The notes under the pieces are model-generated. The model was not told where the DNA came from. It saw only the letters and a list, made by a program, of their open reading frames with translations, and ran no database searches. Position numbers and translations under genes: made by a program. 64,000 nt of DNA, taken from Sporocytophaga myxococcoides DSM 11118 (GTDB taxonomy: Bacteria > Bacteroidota > Bacteroidia > Cytophagales > Cytophagaceae). Where the stretch lies: positions 186,001-250,000 of the forward strand of contig NZ_KE384560.1 in assembly GCF_000426725.1 (NCBI RefSeq), read 5' to 3'. Below, in pieces: positions 17,853 to 26,798 of this stretch (its first letter is position 1; each line of letters opens with the position of its first letter).

Positions 17853-18299
17853 ATGGTTAGCTTAATTCTCAAATACCTCATGGTTTTCCTTACAAGTATG
17901 TTAAAATTCATCGGAGGACCACTGCTTGGTGTAGCCTCAGGATTAAGCATATGGGAAACAGCATTACTCACAATACTTGGTATGATGACTACAGTTTTTC
18001 TGATGGTAAGCTTTATCGGCAGGCCATTTAAAAACTGGATAATGAAGACTTTCTATAAAAACCGGAAACTGTTTTGTGATAGAAACAGAAGAATGGTAAA
18101 GATCTGGAGGAATTATGGATTAAAAGGTGTTGCATTTTTAACCCCAGTACTTTTCAGTCCGATAGGAGGAGCCTTACTTGCCAGCTCATTCGGCGAGTCG
18201 GCCAAAAGAATTTTTCTTTACATGCTAGCCAGTTCAATTTTCTGGTCAATAATTTTCACCAGCATAATTTTCTTAATCAAGAAGGTCCCTGGTGTTTAA
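17853..18299 (+). CDS. Small multispanning membrane protein of unknown function
   Basis: A 148-residue protein with about four hydrophobic segments: near residues 2-22 and 25-55 at the N-terminus, then GVAFLTPVLFSPIGGALLAS (about 89-108) and FLYMLASSIFWSIIFTSIIFLI (about 117-138). A basic loop (KTFYKNRKLFCDRNRRMVK) lies between. The pattern and the proline/glycine-rich segment recall small-multidrug-export or SNARE-associated (DedA-like) proteins, but no diagnostic motif is present. I do not recognise the family firmly. ATG at 17853 lies 71 bases after upp. Confidence 0.65.
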   Translation: MVSLILKYLMVFLTSMLKFIGGPLLGVASGLSIWETALLTILGMMTTVFLMVSFIGRPFKNWIMKTFYKNRKLFCDRNRRMVKIWRNYGLKGVAFLTPVLFSPIGGALLASSFGESAKRIFLYMLASSIFWSIIFTSIIFLIKKVPGV

Positions 18300-18450
18300 T
18301 CGGGATTTTGGGGATTATAAAAGAATTAATAGGATTTAGGTTTCCGCTTTAATCTGGTTAATCCTTAAAACGGGACCAACAATATAATTCTTTTAGGATG
18401 AGGCACATAATATAATCCCGTTTATCCATAATCTGCTTAATCCCGATTCA
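18297..18450. repeat. TAATCSGGATT-type intergenic inverted repeat element
   Basis: The segment starts TAATCGGGATT (18297) and ends AATCCCGATT (about 18441-18450), so its ends are inverted copies of each other, with further inner pairs such as GGATTATA / TATAATCC and repeated TAATC words. It lies between two convergent genes and overlaps the 3' end of the reverse-strand gene. It has the look of a REP/MITE-like intergenic palindrome and no coding content. Confidence 0.5.
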
Positions 18451-19855
18451 GAACTATAGATTTTATACTTTTGAATGTTCCATCACTCAATTCAAGCAAA
18501 TACAAACCTTCAGGAATCATATCCGGCAGTTGCATTGTATGAGTTCCATTGTTAAAATTTGCATCCTCTCTTTTTAAAATTTCTTTCCCTTTTATGTCAA
18601 GTACACGAATATTTATTGGTGCACTGAAATTTCCTTTAATTGTTAAAAACGACTTAGCAGGCAGGGGATAAATGGAGAAGGCAATTTGATCAGGACTATT
18701 TATTGATGATGGTCCGAAAATAGATTTTACAAATAATTGATTACCGGATATATAATCCGTAGTGTATAAATTTCCCTTGCCATCTTCCGTAAAGATATAT
18801 CGCCCAAAGCTCTCCTGAAGGCCCGCCATTTCAAAGTTCCAGGCTTTGCTTTCTAAAGTTTTACTTGAATAGATGTTGTTGAAAATTTCATTGTCTGGTG
18901 TCGATATACTTGACCAGTAGTAACCATTACTGTCTTTATATAATGAGGTTAGTTGGTGGTAGTAAGAACCAGTTAAAGGTATGCTGTCTGTAACCCAATG
19001 TATTCCCCAGCTATTTTCTCCTTTATTTATATCTCCTGCCTTGCTTTTTATAGTAAAACCAAATCCAAAATTTCCATATATGCCTATAATTGAAGCAAAG
19101 ACAATATCATCTTCGATAGCAATATTTAAAACATGACCAATTCTTAATTTGTCGTCATGATATTCTATGGAGAATGGCGCTTTTATATTTATGGAAAGTC
19201 GCTTCCACGAATTACCAAGGTCCTCAGATATGTACAGTCCGAAACGCCCATTCAAACCTGCATCTGGATCAGCAATACCAGCAAAGATGTTTCCATTGGA
19301 TGCTATGGCAAGAGATTCAATCAAAGGATTAGTTTTATCAATACCAGTATTTGCTTGAACCCACGTTTTAGCAGAATCTCCTGAAATTAATATCCCTTTG
19401 CCTTGCGCTTTTCCCCATTGGTCCCAAGGGCTTCCTGTTCCTAAAATGATCTTTCCTGAAGGATGGAGTGCTATCTTGTTTACAGCTACTTTAAATGGAA
19501 GTATATGAGTAGTCCATGTTTTTCCGCTGTCGAGACTTTTATAAATGGCACCTCTGCCCCCTGCAATAAGGTACTTATCATTGCTGGCAAAAAGAGAAAA
19601 CAATGAGTCTTTAATATCTCCAACCTTTAGCCAGGTCTTTCCGGAATTGTTACTTATGAAAAGGCCATCCCTCAAAGTGCTTACTATTATTGCCGATGAA
19701 GTTTTGCTGGCATATATACCTGTAATGTTTGTAGCAGGAAAATTGCTTGAAACAGGTTGCCAGTCTTGAGAAGCAAGAACCTCTTTTGTATTTGCAAATA
19801 TTATTATGCTTAAAGAAAGCAGTATGAGGTGGAATTTATTTAAGGTTGAAATCAT
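18437..19855 (-). CDS. Secreted beta-propeller (BNR/sortilin-like) protein with T9SS sorting domain
   Basis: A 472-residue exported protein. A signal peptide (FHLILLSLSIIIFANTKEVLA, with start ATG at 19855) is followed by several propeller blades containing Asp-box/Ycf48-like motifs such as NNSGKTWLKVGD, SLDSGKTWTT, SGDSAKTWVQ and SEDLGNSWKRL. The C-terminal 80 residues (IYPLPAKSFLTIKG ... VLDIKGKEIL ... LPDMIPEGLYLLEL) are a type A sorting domain of the type IX secretion system. The protein would thus be secreted or surface-anchored through T9SS. Its binding partner is unknown. A REP-like repeat overlaps its 3' end. Confidence 0.88.
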   Translation of the reverse strand: MISTLNKFHLILLSLSIIIFANTKEVLASQDWQPVSSNFPATNITGIYASKTSSAIIVSTLRDGLFISNNSGKTWLKVGDIKDSLFSLFASNDKYLIAGGRGAIYKSLDSGKTWTTHILPFKVAVNKIALHPSGKIILGTGSPWDQWGKAQGKGILISGDSAKTWVQANTGIDKTNPLIESLAIASNGNIFAGIADPDAGLNGRFGLYISEDLGNSWKRLSINIKAPFSIEYHDDKLRIGHVLNIAIEDDIVFASIIGIYGNFGFGFTIKSKAGDINKGENSWGIHWVTDSIPLTGSYYHQLTSLYKDSNGYYWSSISTPDNEIFNNIYSSKTLESKAWNFEMAGLQESFGRYIFTEDGKGNLYTTDYISGNQLFVKSIFGPSSINSPDQIAFSIYPLPAKSFLTIKGNFSAPINIRVLDIKGKEILKREDANFNNGTHTMQLPDMIPEGLYLLELSDGTFKSIKSIVLNRD

Positions 19856-19863
19856 ATGAAAAG

Positions 19864-19987
19864 GGCATAAAGCTTAAAGCAAAAGCATAAAGTTTTGAAA
19901 AGATAATGAAAGATTACCAATTTCTGTAAATCAATTCATTGCTCACCATTTAACTTTAAGCTTTCCGCTTTGTGCTTTAGGCTTAAA
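19864..19987. repeat. AAAGC-word dispersed repeat, two facing arms
   Basis: One arm is rich in GCATAAAGCTTAAAGC and GCATAAAG words, and the other, nearer 19955-19987, contains GCTTTCCGCTTTGTGC, the opposite orientation. Similar words occur at 24777, 26667 and 30557. The block lies between the divergently placed propeller gene and map. It is noncoding. Confidence 0.45.
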
Positions 19988-19992
19988 AAAAA

Positions 19993-20757
19993 CTAATCCC
20001 AGATTTTGTTTGCCTCTGTGAGAATGATAGGTTTCCCATCAGTAATGATCAAAGTGTGTTCATGTTGTGCAACATAACTTCCATCTTTGGTAATATATGT
20101 CCAGCCATCTCCTTTATCGTGAGCATAGGTCGCTTTAGTGGAGATAAAGGTTTCTATCGCTACGACAGAGTCTTTTTTAAATCTCTGTTTATTGTTTTTA
20201 TCATTGAAACAAGGAATCTCTTCTGGAGCTTCATGCAGGCTTCTTCCTACACCATGTCCAACCAGGTTTTTAATAACTTTAAATCCTGCTTTTTTAGCTT
20301 CTGTCTCAATCAATAAACCAATGTCAGCTATTTTAACACCGCCTTTAACCTGATGAATAGCCTTATATAGGATACTTCTCGAAGCTTCCACCAATGGATT
20401 ATGATTATGAATGTCTTTTCCCAAAACAAAGGAGCCTCCATTGTCAGACCAGTATCCGTCCAGTTCAGCTGATACATCTATGTTTATAAGATCTCCTTCT
20501 TGAAGAATTCTTTTTTCAGAAGGAATGCCATGAGCAATTTCGTCATTCAGGCTGATGCAGCTCCAGCCTGGAAAGCCATAGGTTAGTTTAGGTGCAGATC
20601 TCGCACCGAAGTTTCTCAGAATCTCTCCGCCAAATTCATCCAACTCTTTGGTACTCATGCCAGGTTTGGCATATTCACGCATTTGTTTTAATGTCAAAGC
20701 AACAGCATCGCTGATTCTTTGCAAACCCTCTATATCCGCCTGTGATGAAATTGACAT
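19993..20757 (-). CDS. map: Methionine aminopeptidase, type I
   Basis: A 254-residue metalloprotease that removes the initiator methionine from nascent proteins. The metal ligands of the family are seen in NIDVSAELDGYWSDNG (two Asp), VGHGVGRSLHE (His), AIETFIST (Glu) and AQHEHTLII (Glu), and the substrate His in NDEIAHGIP. The frame extends upstream to TTG at 20820, but the ATG at 20757 precedes SISSQADIEGLQRISDAVA, the usual N-terminus, and is preferred. A secretion signal is absent, as expected for a cytosolic enzyme. Confidence 0.93.
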   Translation of the reverse strand: MSISSQADIEGLQRISDAVALTLKQMREYAKPGMSTKELDEFGGEILRNFGARSAPKLTYGFPGWSCISLNDEIAHGIPSEKRILQEGDLINIDVSAELDGYWSDNGGSFVLGKDIHNHNPLVEASRSILYKAIHQVKGGVKIADIGLLIETEAKKAGFKVIKNLVGHGVGRSLHEAPEEIPCFNDKNNKQRFKKDSVVAIETFISTKATYAHDKGDGWTYITKDGSYVAQHEHTLIITDGKPIILTEANKIWD

Positions 20758-20969
20758 ACCCCTTATTTTTAATATTACTTTATATTGGGGATTAAAGTTT
20801 AATACTGTTCCCGGATGCAAACCTAAGAATTTTTTAAGACAGAATATATTATGTTATTATAGCAGCTGAGGAAGTCTGAGCGTTTGGCATAGTGGAGCTA
20901 AATAAATGGTTTAGGATCAGGTAATAATATAAATGAGAGGATTTCAGTTTCAATTTTTGTGGAATCTCA

Positions 20970-21133
20970 AATTCAATTTTCGGTACGACAATCTGATTTT
21001 CGGAAGCTATAATTGAATTTGCGGTTGCCCATACCGGATTGTGGTGGCCGCATTTTTAAATTGCGGACCCACAATTCAATTTTCGGATAAAGCAATCTGA
21101 TTTTCGGAAGGTATAATTGAATTTGTTGTTGCT
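20970..21133. repeat. Two direct copies of a 60-base repeat with inverted ends
   Basis: Copy 1 (20970-21029) and copy 2 (21073-21133) share AATTCAATTTTCGG, then CAATCTGATTTTCGGAAG, TATAATTGAATTTG and a final GTTGC, with only a few differences. Within each copy the start (AATTCAATTTTCGG) and end (TAATTGAATTTGCGG) are inverted relatives. A GC-rich spacer of about 43 bases with GTGGTGGCCGC separates them. It occupies the gap between map and the exporter gene (20758-21148), which otherwise holds no gene. Confidence 0.6.
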
Positions 21134-21148
21134 TTCTGTCTGAAGCTT

Positions 21149-22381
21149 TTAATGAGCTATCGGCCCGCTGTTCACATCTGCCATAACAACTTTTCCCGCC
21201 ATTTTCTTTTCACCTCTCCATAGCAAAAACAGTGCAAATGAAGACGTTGCCACCATTGATGCAATCATCGGAAGAATACTAGCTGCTTTAAACAAACCTA
21301 CAGCAATGGAAGCTAATGCTGCAATGCCGATCTGCGAACAACCCAGCATAGCAGCCGCACTGCCAATGTTCTTTGTAAAAGGTGCCAGTGCCAGCGTAGA
21401 AGCATTTGGATTGATCAGTCCTACACAGCTCAGGAAAATAAACAACATCAAAATCGTTGAATAGAGATTCATCCCGCCATACAAAGCGACCATAAGAAAG
21501 ATAAAGCCGGCAAGCACCTGTACAATCAGTGAGAAACGAAAGATCGCATTGCTCGGAAATTTTCTAACCAGCAAAATATTCAGCTGGCTGGCACCAATAA
21601 ATCCTACTGATAAGAGTGCAAAGATAGCACCGTACATCTGCGGACTTACGTGGAACAATTCAATAAATACAATGGGAGAACCTGCCACATAAATAAACAA
21701 TGTAGCAAAAGCAAAGGAACCGGAAACCGTGTAGGTAAAAAATTGTGTATCTGAGAGAATCGACACATATGTTTTTGCCATTGGCTGCAGCTTCAGCGTA
21801 ACCTCTCTGTCGGGTTCCTGTCCTTCCGGTAAAAAAAGAAAAACAATTGTCATCGCAAACACCGCGATGAAGGCAAGCAGAACAAAGACTGCCTTCCAAT
21901 TAAATGATTCAGCAACAAAACCTCCTATGCTTGGCGCAAGCAGAGGTGACAAACCAATGGTGAGGATCAGCATTGCAAATATTCTCGGACCTTGAGACGC
22001 TGTAAAGAAATCTTTAACCATGGCCATAGCAGCAACTCCTGCTACGCTCCCTCCCAACGCCTGTATAAAACGCAGGATAATCAGCTGTTCTACTCGGTAA
22101 GAAAAGGTACAACCCAGACTGGCGATCACAAAGATGATCAAACCGGCAAACAGCGGCGGCTTTCTTCCGTACCGATCCAGCAAGGGACCATATATCAGCT
22201 GCCCCAATGCCATGCCTATAAAATAACTGGAAACCGAAAGCGAAATCCTTGCAGTACTTGTTTGGAGATCTTCGGCTATCTGTGAAAAAGCAGGAAGATA
22301 AAAATCGATGGCGAAAGGTGAAACAGTAGCCAGCATTCCAAGGATTAGGGTAATGACATTTTTATTTTGAGTATGTCGCAT
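21149..22381 (-). CDS. Bcr/CflA-family MFS multidrug exporter
   Basis: A 410-residue 12-helix major facilitator protein of the DHA1 drug/proton antiporter group. Diagnostic parts are SPFAIDFYLPAFSQIAEDL (motif around helix 1, about residues 21-39), GQLIYGPLLDRYGRKPPLF (motif A, about 60-78), and RFIQALGGSVAGVAAM (motif B, about 104-119). It would expel chloramphenicol-like drugs or other small molecules; the real substrate is unknown. The start ATG at 22381 is clear. A TATATTTG box on the reverse strand (22458-22451) may be its promoter. Confidence 0.92.
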   Translation of the reverse strand: MRHTQNKNVITLILGMLATVSPFAIDFYLPAFSQIAEDLQTSTARISLSVSSYFIGMALGQLIYGPLLDRYGRKPPLFAGLIIFVIASLGCTFSYRVEQLIILRFIQALGGSVAGVAAMAMVKDFFTASQGPRIFAMLILTIGLSPLLAPSIGGFVAESFNWKAVFVLLAFIAVFAMTIVFLFLPEGQEPDREVTLKLQPMAKTYVSILSDTQFFTYTVSGSFAFATLFIYVAGSPIVFIELFHVSPQMYGAIFALLSVGFIGASQLNILLVRKFPSNAIFRFSLIVQVLAGFIFLMVALYGGMNLYSTILMLFIFLSCVGLINPNASTLALAPFTKNIGSAAAMLGCSQIGIAALASIAVGLFKAASILPMIASMVATSSFALFLLWRGEKKMAGKVVMADVNSGPIAH

Positions 22382-22892
22382 AATTCGTTAATAAATCAGA
22401 TCGGGGAGAAGATAAAATATTTTTTCGCTCCGGATAGATGTATTTATTTCCAAATATACCCTTTATAAAGTCCATTTTAAACCTCCTGTTATTTCTATCC
22501 GGACAACACCTTTGTAATCAATATTTTATTGTAATAAATAAGTTTTTTGTCAAGAATAAAACTAAGTGTAATACCATTCCACTCACTTTCAGACATGGAC
22601 ACATCGGAAGAAATTGCTGCTCGTTTCAATGAGCTTGCATAGCTGAAAGAATGGTTTGAGAAGGGGAAATAAAGAAGGTAAGGGGCCTATACTCATATAT
22701 GAAAAACTTCGTGAACACCAGCAGATGTGCCGCGCTCAACAAACCCCAGCCCCTGCGGAAAAGCAGCAGATCGGCAGCAGTGCAACCGCATCGCCAAACA
22801 AGACCACAAAAAAACTCAACGATCAAATCCGTTACTATTTGATGAAGAATTTAATTCAAGCCAGATTTTTAAAAGGATAATAACCTGTTGAA
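22382..22892. other. Gap of about 510 bases, mostly without genes, with a probable gene remnant
   Basis: The first 200 bases are AT-rich noncoding sequence with a reverse-strand TATATTTG box (22451-22458). From 22595 the sequence is more GC-rich and reads MDTSEEIAARFNELA before a stop, then continues into a short frame (see next entry). This looks like a decayed gene. Confidence 0.4.
22595..22880 (+). pseudogene. Fragment of an unidentified protein gene
   Basis: A short frame, ATG at 22595, gives 15 residues ending in TAG, then reads on as LKEWFEKGK in the same frame. A 74-residue frame at 22656-22880 follows, rich in Gln, Ala and Pro (QQTPAPAEKQQIGSS) with a basic C-terminus (KLNDQIRYYLMKNLIQARFLKG). 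The base composition is more GC-rich than the surroundings. I do not recognise the parent protein; it may be the broken end of a transferred gene or a small real gene of 74 residues. Confidence 0.3.
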
Positions 22893-23276
22893 TTATTTCT
22901 TTTGTACAACAGTTAGCCTATTCCCATAGAGGTCCAGGCAATGAAAAAATTTACTGTCCTGCGTTGAAACCAATGGCTCGGCAATCTTTACTCCGTTTTT
23001 CTTTACATGAGAATAAAATTGTTCTATGGCATCAGTGTATATCACCAAAGTTGGTGCTCCTCCTGTTTGTTTTCCTATTGGCAGCTTTGAAGGATCTGCT
23101 TTCATAAACCAAATTCCAAAATCATCATCATCGGAAAATGCAATATGCAGATACCTTTGTCCGTCTGGAGTTTCGCTGTCGTGAAGTATTTTGCACAGAA
23201 AGTTTTTTTGATAAAAATCCCAGGCTTTATCATAATCTTCCACAAGGATCACAGCCCGCCCTAATTTGGTATTCAT
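22893..23276 (-). CDS. VOC-family (glyoxalase/bleomycin-resistance-like) protein
   Basis: A 127-residue vicinal-oxygen-chelate protein with two beta-alpha-beta-beta-beta modules: LGRAVILVEDYDKAWDFYQK at the start and GGAPTLVIYTDAIEQFYSHVKKNGVKI ending with FHCLDLYGNRLTVVQKK. The usual acidic metal ligand near the end (DPxGNxxE) is not obvious, so metal dependence is uncertain. Such proteins range from glyoxalases to antibiotic-binding proteins; the substrate is unknown. It is a single-gene unit. Confidence 0.85.
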   Translation of the reverse strand: MNTKLGRAVILVEDYDKAWDFYQKNFLCKILHDSETPDGQRYLHIAFSDDDDFGIWFMKADPSKLPIGKQTGGAPTLVIYTDAIEQFYSHVKKNGVKIAEPLVSTQDSKFFHCLDLYGNRLTVVQKK

Positions 23277-23742
23277 AGTTATGTTTTTTATAGCTATAGC
23301 TTTATTACTTTTTCAAGCCTAAATAATTTACCATCCATCTTAGCCTTCTTTTACCGCAGAGTTTTCCTTGCGGAATTTCTTTACAAGTTGGCACAATAAT
23401 AAGAACAGCAAACCAAAGGATAGGTTAATATTTTTTCGAAATTTTCTTGAAATACTCTTTATAGCGAGAATTTGAATCTTAGAGTAAATTTAAAATAAAT
23501 GTTATGGATTAATGGAAATAATACCTCAAAAAGGTGGAATTAAAATTGGGGGTGATTGGATTGAAATACGATTTTAATGTATTGAAAAATAGGGTAATGT
23601 AAATTAGTTTGCTTAAAATTTAATCCTAACCTTATTAAGGTGTAGATTTGTATATACCTATAATCAGGAACAGAAAAAGAGGGTTTGTCTTCACTTGAAA
23701 TTTCATGTGTAAAGTCCTGATTTTAAAATTAATTTCTAAAAA
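23277..23742. other. Intergenic region of 466 bases upstream of nuoA
   Basis: No gene is visible on either strand. The only recognisable element is a TAGATTTG box (23643-23650), which fits the -7 part of a Bacteroidota promoter for the nuo genes, but a correctly spaced TTTG is not present. Confidence 0.5.
23643..23650 (+). promoter_or_regulatory. Possible -7 promoter element of nuoA
   Basis: TAGATTTG matches TAnnTTTG and lies about 93 bases before the nuoA ATG. The nearest TTTG upstream is 31 bases away, farther than usual, so the call is weak. Confidence 0.35.
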
Positions 23743-24249
23743 ATGAATCAGGTTAAAAATAGTCAGCTATCTGAATTTGGAATCGTTTTCCTTTTTATAA
23801 TCAGCGGAATATTATTTGCCGGACTGGTTATGATTACTTCAAAAATATTAAGGCCTCACCGTCCGAATGAAGAAAAATTAACCAGCTATGAATGTGGCGA
23901 GGACCCTGTCGGCAATGCCTGGGGACAATTTAACATGAGGTTTTATGTCATCGCCTTAATCTTTATTCTGTTTGAAGTAGAGGTGGTCTTCCTTTTTCCA
24001 TGGGCGACAGTTTTCGGAAATAAAAAACTTATTGCAGCAACTGATGGCCTTTGGGCTTGGTTTTCAATTGGAGAAATGTTCATTTTTATAGCTATTCTGG
24101 CTTTGGGACTTGCATATGCTTGGGCAAGAGGATATCTGGACTGGGTAAAGCCAAGTCAGGAAATTTCGCAATTCAAATCTCCGGTTCCGAAGAAATTATA
24201 CGAAGATATCAATACCAAGTATTCCGAAAAGACTAGATTAGAAAGGTAA
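23743..24249 (+). CDS. nuoA: NADH-quinone oxidoreductase subunit A
   Basis: A 168-residue membrane subunit of respiratory complex I with three helices. The conserved loop [28 protein letters not shown] (about residues 43-70; the key Cys and Glu/Asp are in YECGEDP) and [11 protein letters not shown] are typical. At 168 residues it is longer than the 120-130 seen in many bacteria, because of a C-terminal extension rich in Lys and Glu. It is followed by nuoB with a 4-base gap. It helps form the quinone-binding junction between peripheral and membrane arms. Confidence 0.95.
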   Translation: MNQVKNSQLSEFGIVFLFIISGILFAGLVMITSKILRPHRPNEEKLTSYECGEDPVGNAWGQFNMRFYVIALIFILFEVEVVFLFPWATVFGNKKLIAATDGLWAWFSIGEMFIFIAILALGLAYAWARGYLDWVKPSQEISQFKSPVPKKLYEDINTKYSEKTRLER

Positions 24250-24253
24250 ACAA

Positions 24254-24781
24254 GTGGGACTATTAGATCATAAATATGGACAAGGTGGCATAATTCTTAC
24301 AAAGGCAGATGATGTCATCAACTGGGCCAGGCTATCTTCCATCTGGCCGATGGGATTTGGTATTGCATGCTGTGCCATTGAGATGATGTCTACGTTTGCT
24401 TCCGGTTACGACCTGGAACGCTTTGGGATATTTCCCAGGCCTTCACCAAGACAATCTGATGTCATGATCGTTGCAGGAACAGTGACCTTCAAAATGGCCG
24501 ACCGTATTAGAAGATTATATGAGCAAATGCCTGAACCCAGATATGTAATCTCTATGGGATCTTGCTCCAACTGCGGCGGACCATATTGGGAACATGGATA
24601 TCATGTTGTTAAAGGAGTAGACAGAATTGTTCCTGTTGATGTTTATGTTCCAGGATGCCCTCCAAGGCCAGAAACACTTATCGGTGGCTTTATGAAACTT
24701 CAGGAAAAAATAAGAACAGAAAGCATAAAGGAACCGAAGCTTATCAACAAGGTGCTTGAGAAGAAAAAAGCTTTAAGCTGA
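24254..24781 (+). CDS. nuoB: NADH-quinone oxidoreductase subunit B
   Basis: A 175-residue subunit that carries the N2 iron-sulfur cluster, the last electron carrier before quinone. Its four cysteine ligands are seen in [11 protein letters not shown] (residues 39-40), [10 protein letters not shown] (near 103) and VPGCPPRPE (near 133). GTG at 24254 is the start codon. It is preceded by nuoA by 4 bases and followed by a repeat-filled gap of 125 bases before nuoC, which breaks the usual tight packing of the operon. Confidence 0.95.
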   Translation: MGLLDHKYGQGGIILTKADDVINWARLSSIWPMGFGIACCAIEMMSTFASGYDLERFGIFPRPSPRQSDVMIVAGTVTFKMADRIRRLYEQMPEPRYVISMGSCSNCGGPYWEHGYHVVKGVDRIVPVDVYVPGCPPRPETLIGGFMKLQEKIRTESIKEPKLINKVLEKKKALS

Positions 24782-24886
24782 AAGCACAATGCGAAAAGCT
24801 GAAAGTATTTGATTTGAATCAAAAGCTTTAAATATAGTGCTATACTGAAGTCTTTCTCCTTTAGGAGAAGGACTTAAGATGAGGTG
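24777..24886 (+). repeat. Composite repeat between nuoB and nuoC
   Basis: An AAAGC-word block (AGCTGAAAGCACAATGCG, from 24777) is followed by a 12-base-pair hairpin AGTCTTTCTCCT / AGGAGAAGGACT (24849-24874) and GATGAGGT. The tail ends only about 20 bases before the nuoC ATG. The same two-part arrangement occurs before the NAD(P)HX repair gene (26660-26786). Confidence 0.7.
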
Positions 24887-24906
24887 AACTTTTAAATCAT
24901 TTAATT

Positions 24907-25401
24907 ATGACCTTTCAGGAAATTAAAGAACTGATCATACAGGAATCTGGTGCGGAAACGGTAGTTGCTGAAAATTTGTCAGGGCTTCAACCTATACTAA
25001 CTATTGCAAAGGAAAAACTTCCTCTGGTAGCAAGATTACTGTGGAGTAATGAAAAAACTTATTTTGATTACTTATCCTGCATTACGGCAATAGATAATCC
25101 GAAGACAGGAACACTTGAAGTCGTATATAATTTCTATTCCATTCCATACAACCACCATTTTACTCTCAGAGTGGAAACTTCAAGAGGAGATGAGAATGAT
25201 TTACCTAAAGTCCCATCTCTTTGCGAAATCTATAAAACAGCCAACTGGCATGAACGTGAAGCTTTTGATCTTTTCGGAATTGTATTTGAGGGGCATCCAG
25301 ATCTCAGGAGAATTCTTCTTCCTGCAGACTGGGAAGGATATCCTTTAAGAAAAGATTATAAAGAGCAGGAATATTATCACGGTATAAAAGTAGCTTATTA
25401 A
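24907..25401 (+). CDS. nuoC: NADH-quinone oxidoreductase subunit C
   Basis: A 164-residue subunit of the peripheral arm of complex I. The family core is [28 protein letters not shown] (about residues 58-86) and the conserved end is [32 protein letters not shown] (about 108-139) followed by GYPLRKDY. It is separate from NuoD, unlike in some bacteria where they are fused. Its messenger start region holds a repeat hairpin 20 bases upstream. NuoD starts one base after the stop. Confidence 0.95.
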   Translation: MTFQEIKELIIQESGAETVVAENLSGLQPILTIAKEKLPLVARLLWSNEKTYFDYLSCITAIDNPKTGTLEVVYNFYSIPYNHHFTLRVETSRGDENDLPKVPSLCEIYKTANWHEREAFDLFGIVFEGHPDLRRILLPADWEGYPLRKDYKEQEYYHGIKVAY

Positions 25402-25402
25402 G

Positions 25403-26623
25403 ATGCCAACCGACAGGATTCAATACATTTACCATAAAGATAATCTCCAGAAGTCTGAGCCAACCCGCACGAAACCTGAAGACCTTAAAAGCGAGGAGAT
25501 GATTATCAACCTCGGCCCTCAGCACCCATCAACGCATGGGGTTTTGAGGCTTGAGGTAATTACTGATGGTGAGTTTGTCAAAGAGGTCATTCCTCACATG
25601 GGTTATTTGCACAGATGTTTTGAAAAACATGCGGAAAACCTTCCTTACAATCAGATTATCCCATTTGTAGACCGAATGGATTACCTCGCTTCTATGAACT
25701 CAGAACATGTTTATGTTATGGGATTGGAGAAGATGCTGGGTATTGAAAATACTTTGCCTAAAAGAATAGAATATATCAGAGTGCTAGTTGCAGAGCTTAA
25801 CAGGCTCGCTTCTCATTTTGTAGCAATCGGAACTTACGGTATAGATATCGGAGCATTTACTCCATTTCTCTGGCTGATGCGCGATAGAGAGCACATTCAA
25901 CGTCTTTTGGAATGGGTATGCGGAGCCAGAATGCTATACAACTATATCTGGGTAGGCGGTTTGTTTTATGATCTCCCGGTCGGCTTTGAAGAACGTTGTG
26001 CAGACTTCATTAAATATCTTAAGCCGAAAATGAAGGAATTGGAAGCGCTGGTAATTAATAATAAAATTTTTATTCAGCGTACAGCCAATATAGGAGTGTT
26101 GCCTTTGGATCTTGCTATCAACTATGGTTGTTCAGGGCCAATGTTGAGAGCTTCTGGTTTAAAATATGATTTGCGGAAGGTTGATGGTTATTCTGTGTAT
26201 CCCGAACTGGACTTCGATATTCCTGTTGGAAAAGGTGATATGGGAACAGTAGGAGATTGCTGGGATAGGAACTATGTCAGAGTTCTGGAGTGCTATGAGT
26301 CCATTAAGATTATTGAACAGTGTCTCGTGCAGCTTACCGGAACTCATATGAGAACAAGGGAATTTGATCCCCAGGCAATGGTCCCTAAAAAGATTAGACC
26401 TAAGGCAATGGATTTTTATGTAAGAGGTGAAACACCAAAAGGAGAGCTAGGCTTTTACTTTAGATCTACCGGCAATACTGATGTTCCTTATAGATGTAAA
26501 GGACGTTCTCCATGTTTTGTAAACCTTTCTGTTATTAATGAATTATCAAGAAATACAATGCTCGCTGACTTAATTGCTATCATTGGATCTATAGATGTGG
26601 TAATGGGAGAAGTAGACAGATAA
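25403..26623 (+). CDS. nuoD: NADH-quinone oxidoreductase subunit D
   Basis: A 406-residue subunit that forms the quinone-binding site at the junction with NuoB. Signatures are [17 protein letters not shown] (about residues 36-52), [19 protein letters not shown] (about 66-84) and [25 protein letters not shown] (about 272-296). The protein ends normally with [17 protein letters not shown]. It is the last complex I subunit here: NuoE onwards do not follow, and a repeat plus the NAD(P)HX repair gene come next. The other subunits must be encoded elsewhere. Confidence 0.96.
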   Translation: MPTDRIQYIYHKDNLQKSEPTRTKPEDLKSEEMIINLGPQHPSTHGVLRLEVITDGEFVKEVIPHMGYLHRCFEKHAENLPYNQIIPFVDRMDYLASMNSEHVYVMGLEKMLGIENTLPKRIEYIRVLVAELNRLASHFVAIGTYGIDIGAFTPFLWLMRDREHIQRLLEWVCGARMLYNYIWVGGLFYDLPVGFEERCADFIKYLKPKMKELEALVINNKIFIQRTANIGVLPLDLAINYGCSGPMLRASGLKYDLRKVDGYSVYPELDFDIPVGKGDMGTVGDCWDRNYVRVLECYESIKIIEQCLVQLTGTHMRTREFDPQAMVPKKIRPKAMDFYVRGETPKGELGFYFRSTGNTDVPYRCKGRSPCFVNLSVINELSRNTMLADLIAIIGSIDVVMGEVDR

Positions 26624-26659
26624 GTTAAGTAGTAAGTTATAAGTTTTAAGTTGAAAGCT

Positions 26660-26786
26660 GACAAAGCCTAAAGTGCAAAGCTGAAAGTCCTATTACCTTG
26701 CTGATTGTCTTTAATTGAACCAGAAACATAAAATATTGCATTGAACTAAAGTCCTTCTCCTTCAGGAGAAGGATTTAGGATGAGGT
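26660..26786 (+). repeat. Composite repeat between nuoD and the NAD(P)HX repair gene
   Basis: AAAGC-type words (AAGCCTAAAGTGCAAAGC, around 26667) precede a hairpin GTCCTTCTCCT / AGGAGAAGGAT (26751-26774) and GGATGAGGT (to 26786). The order and near-identity match the element between nuoB and nuoC, and again the tail lies about 12 bases before a start codon. Confidence 0.7.
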
Positions 26787-26798
26787 CTTTTTCCCCTT

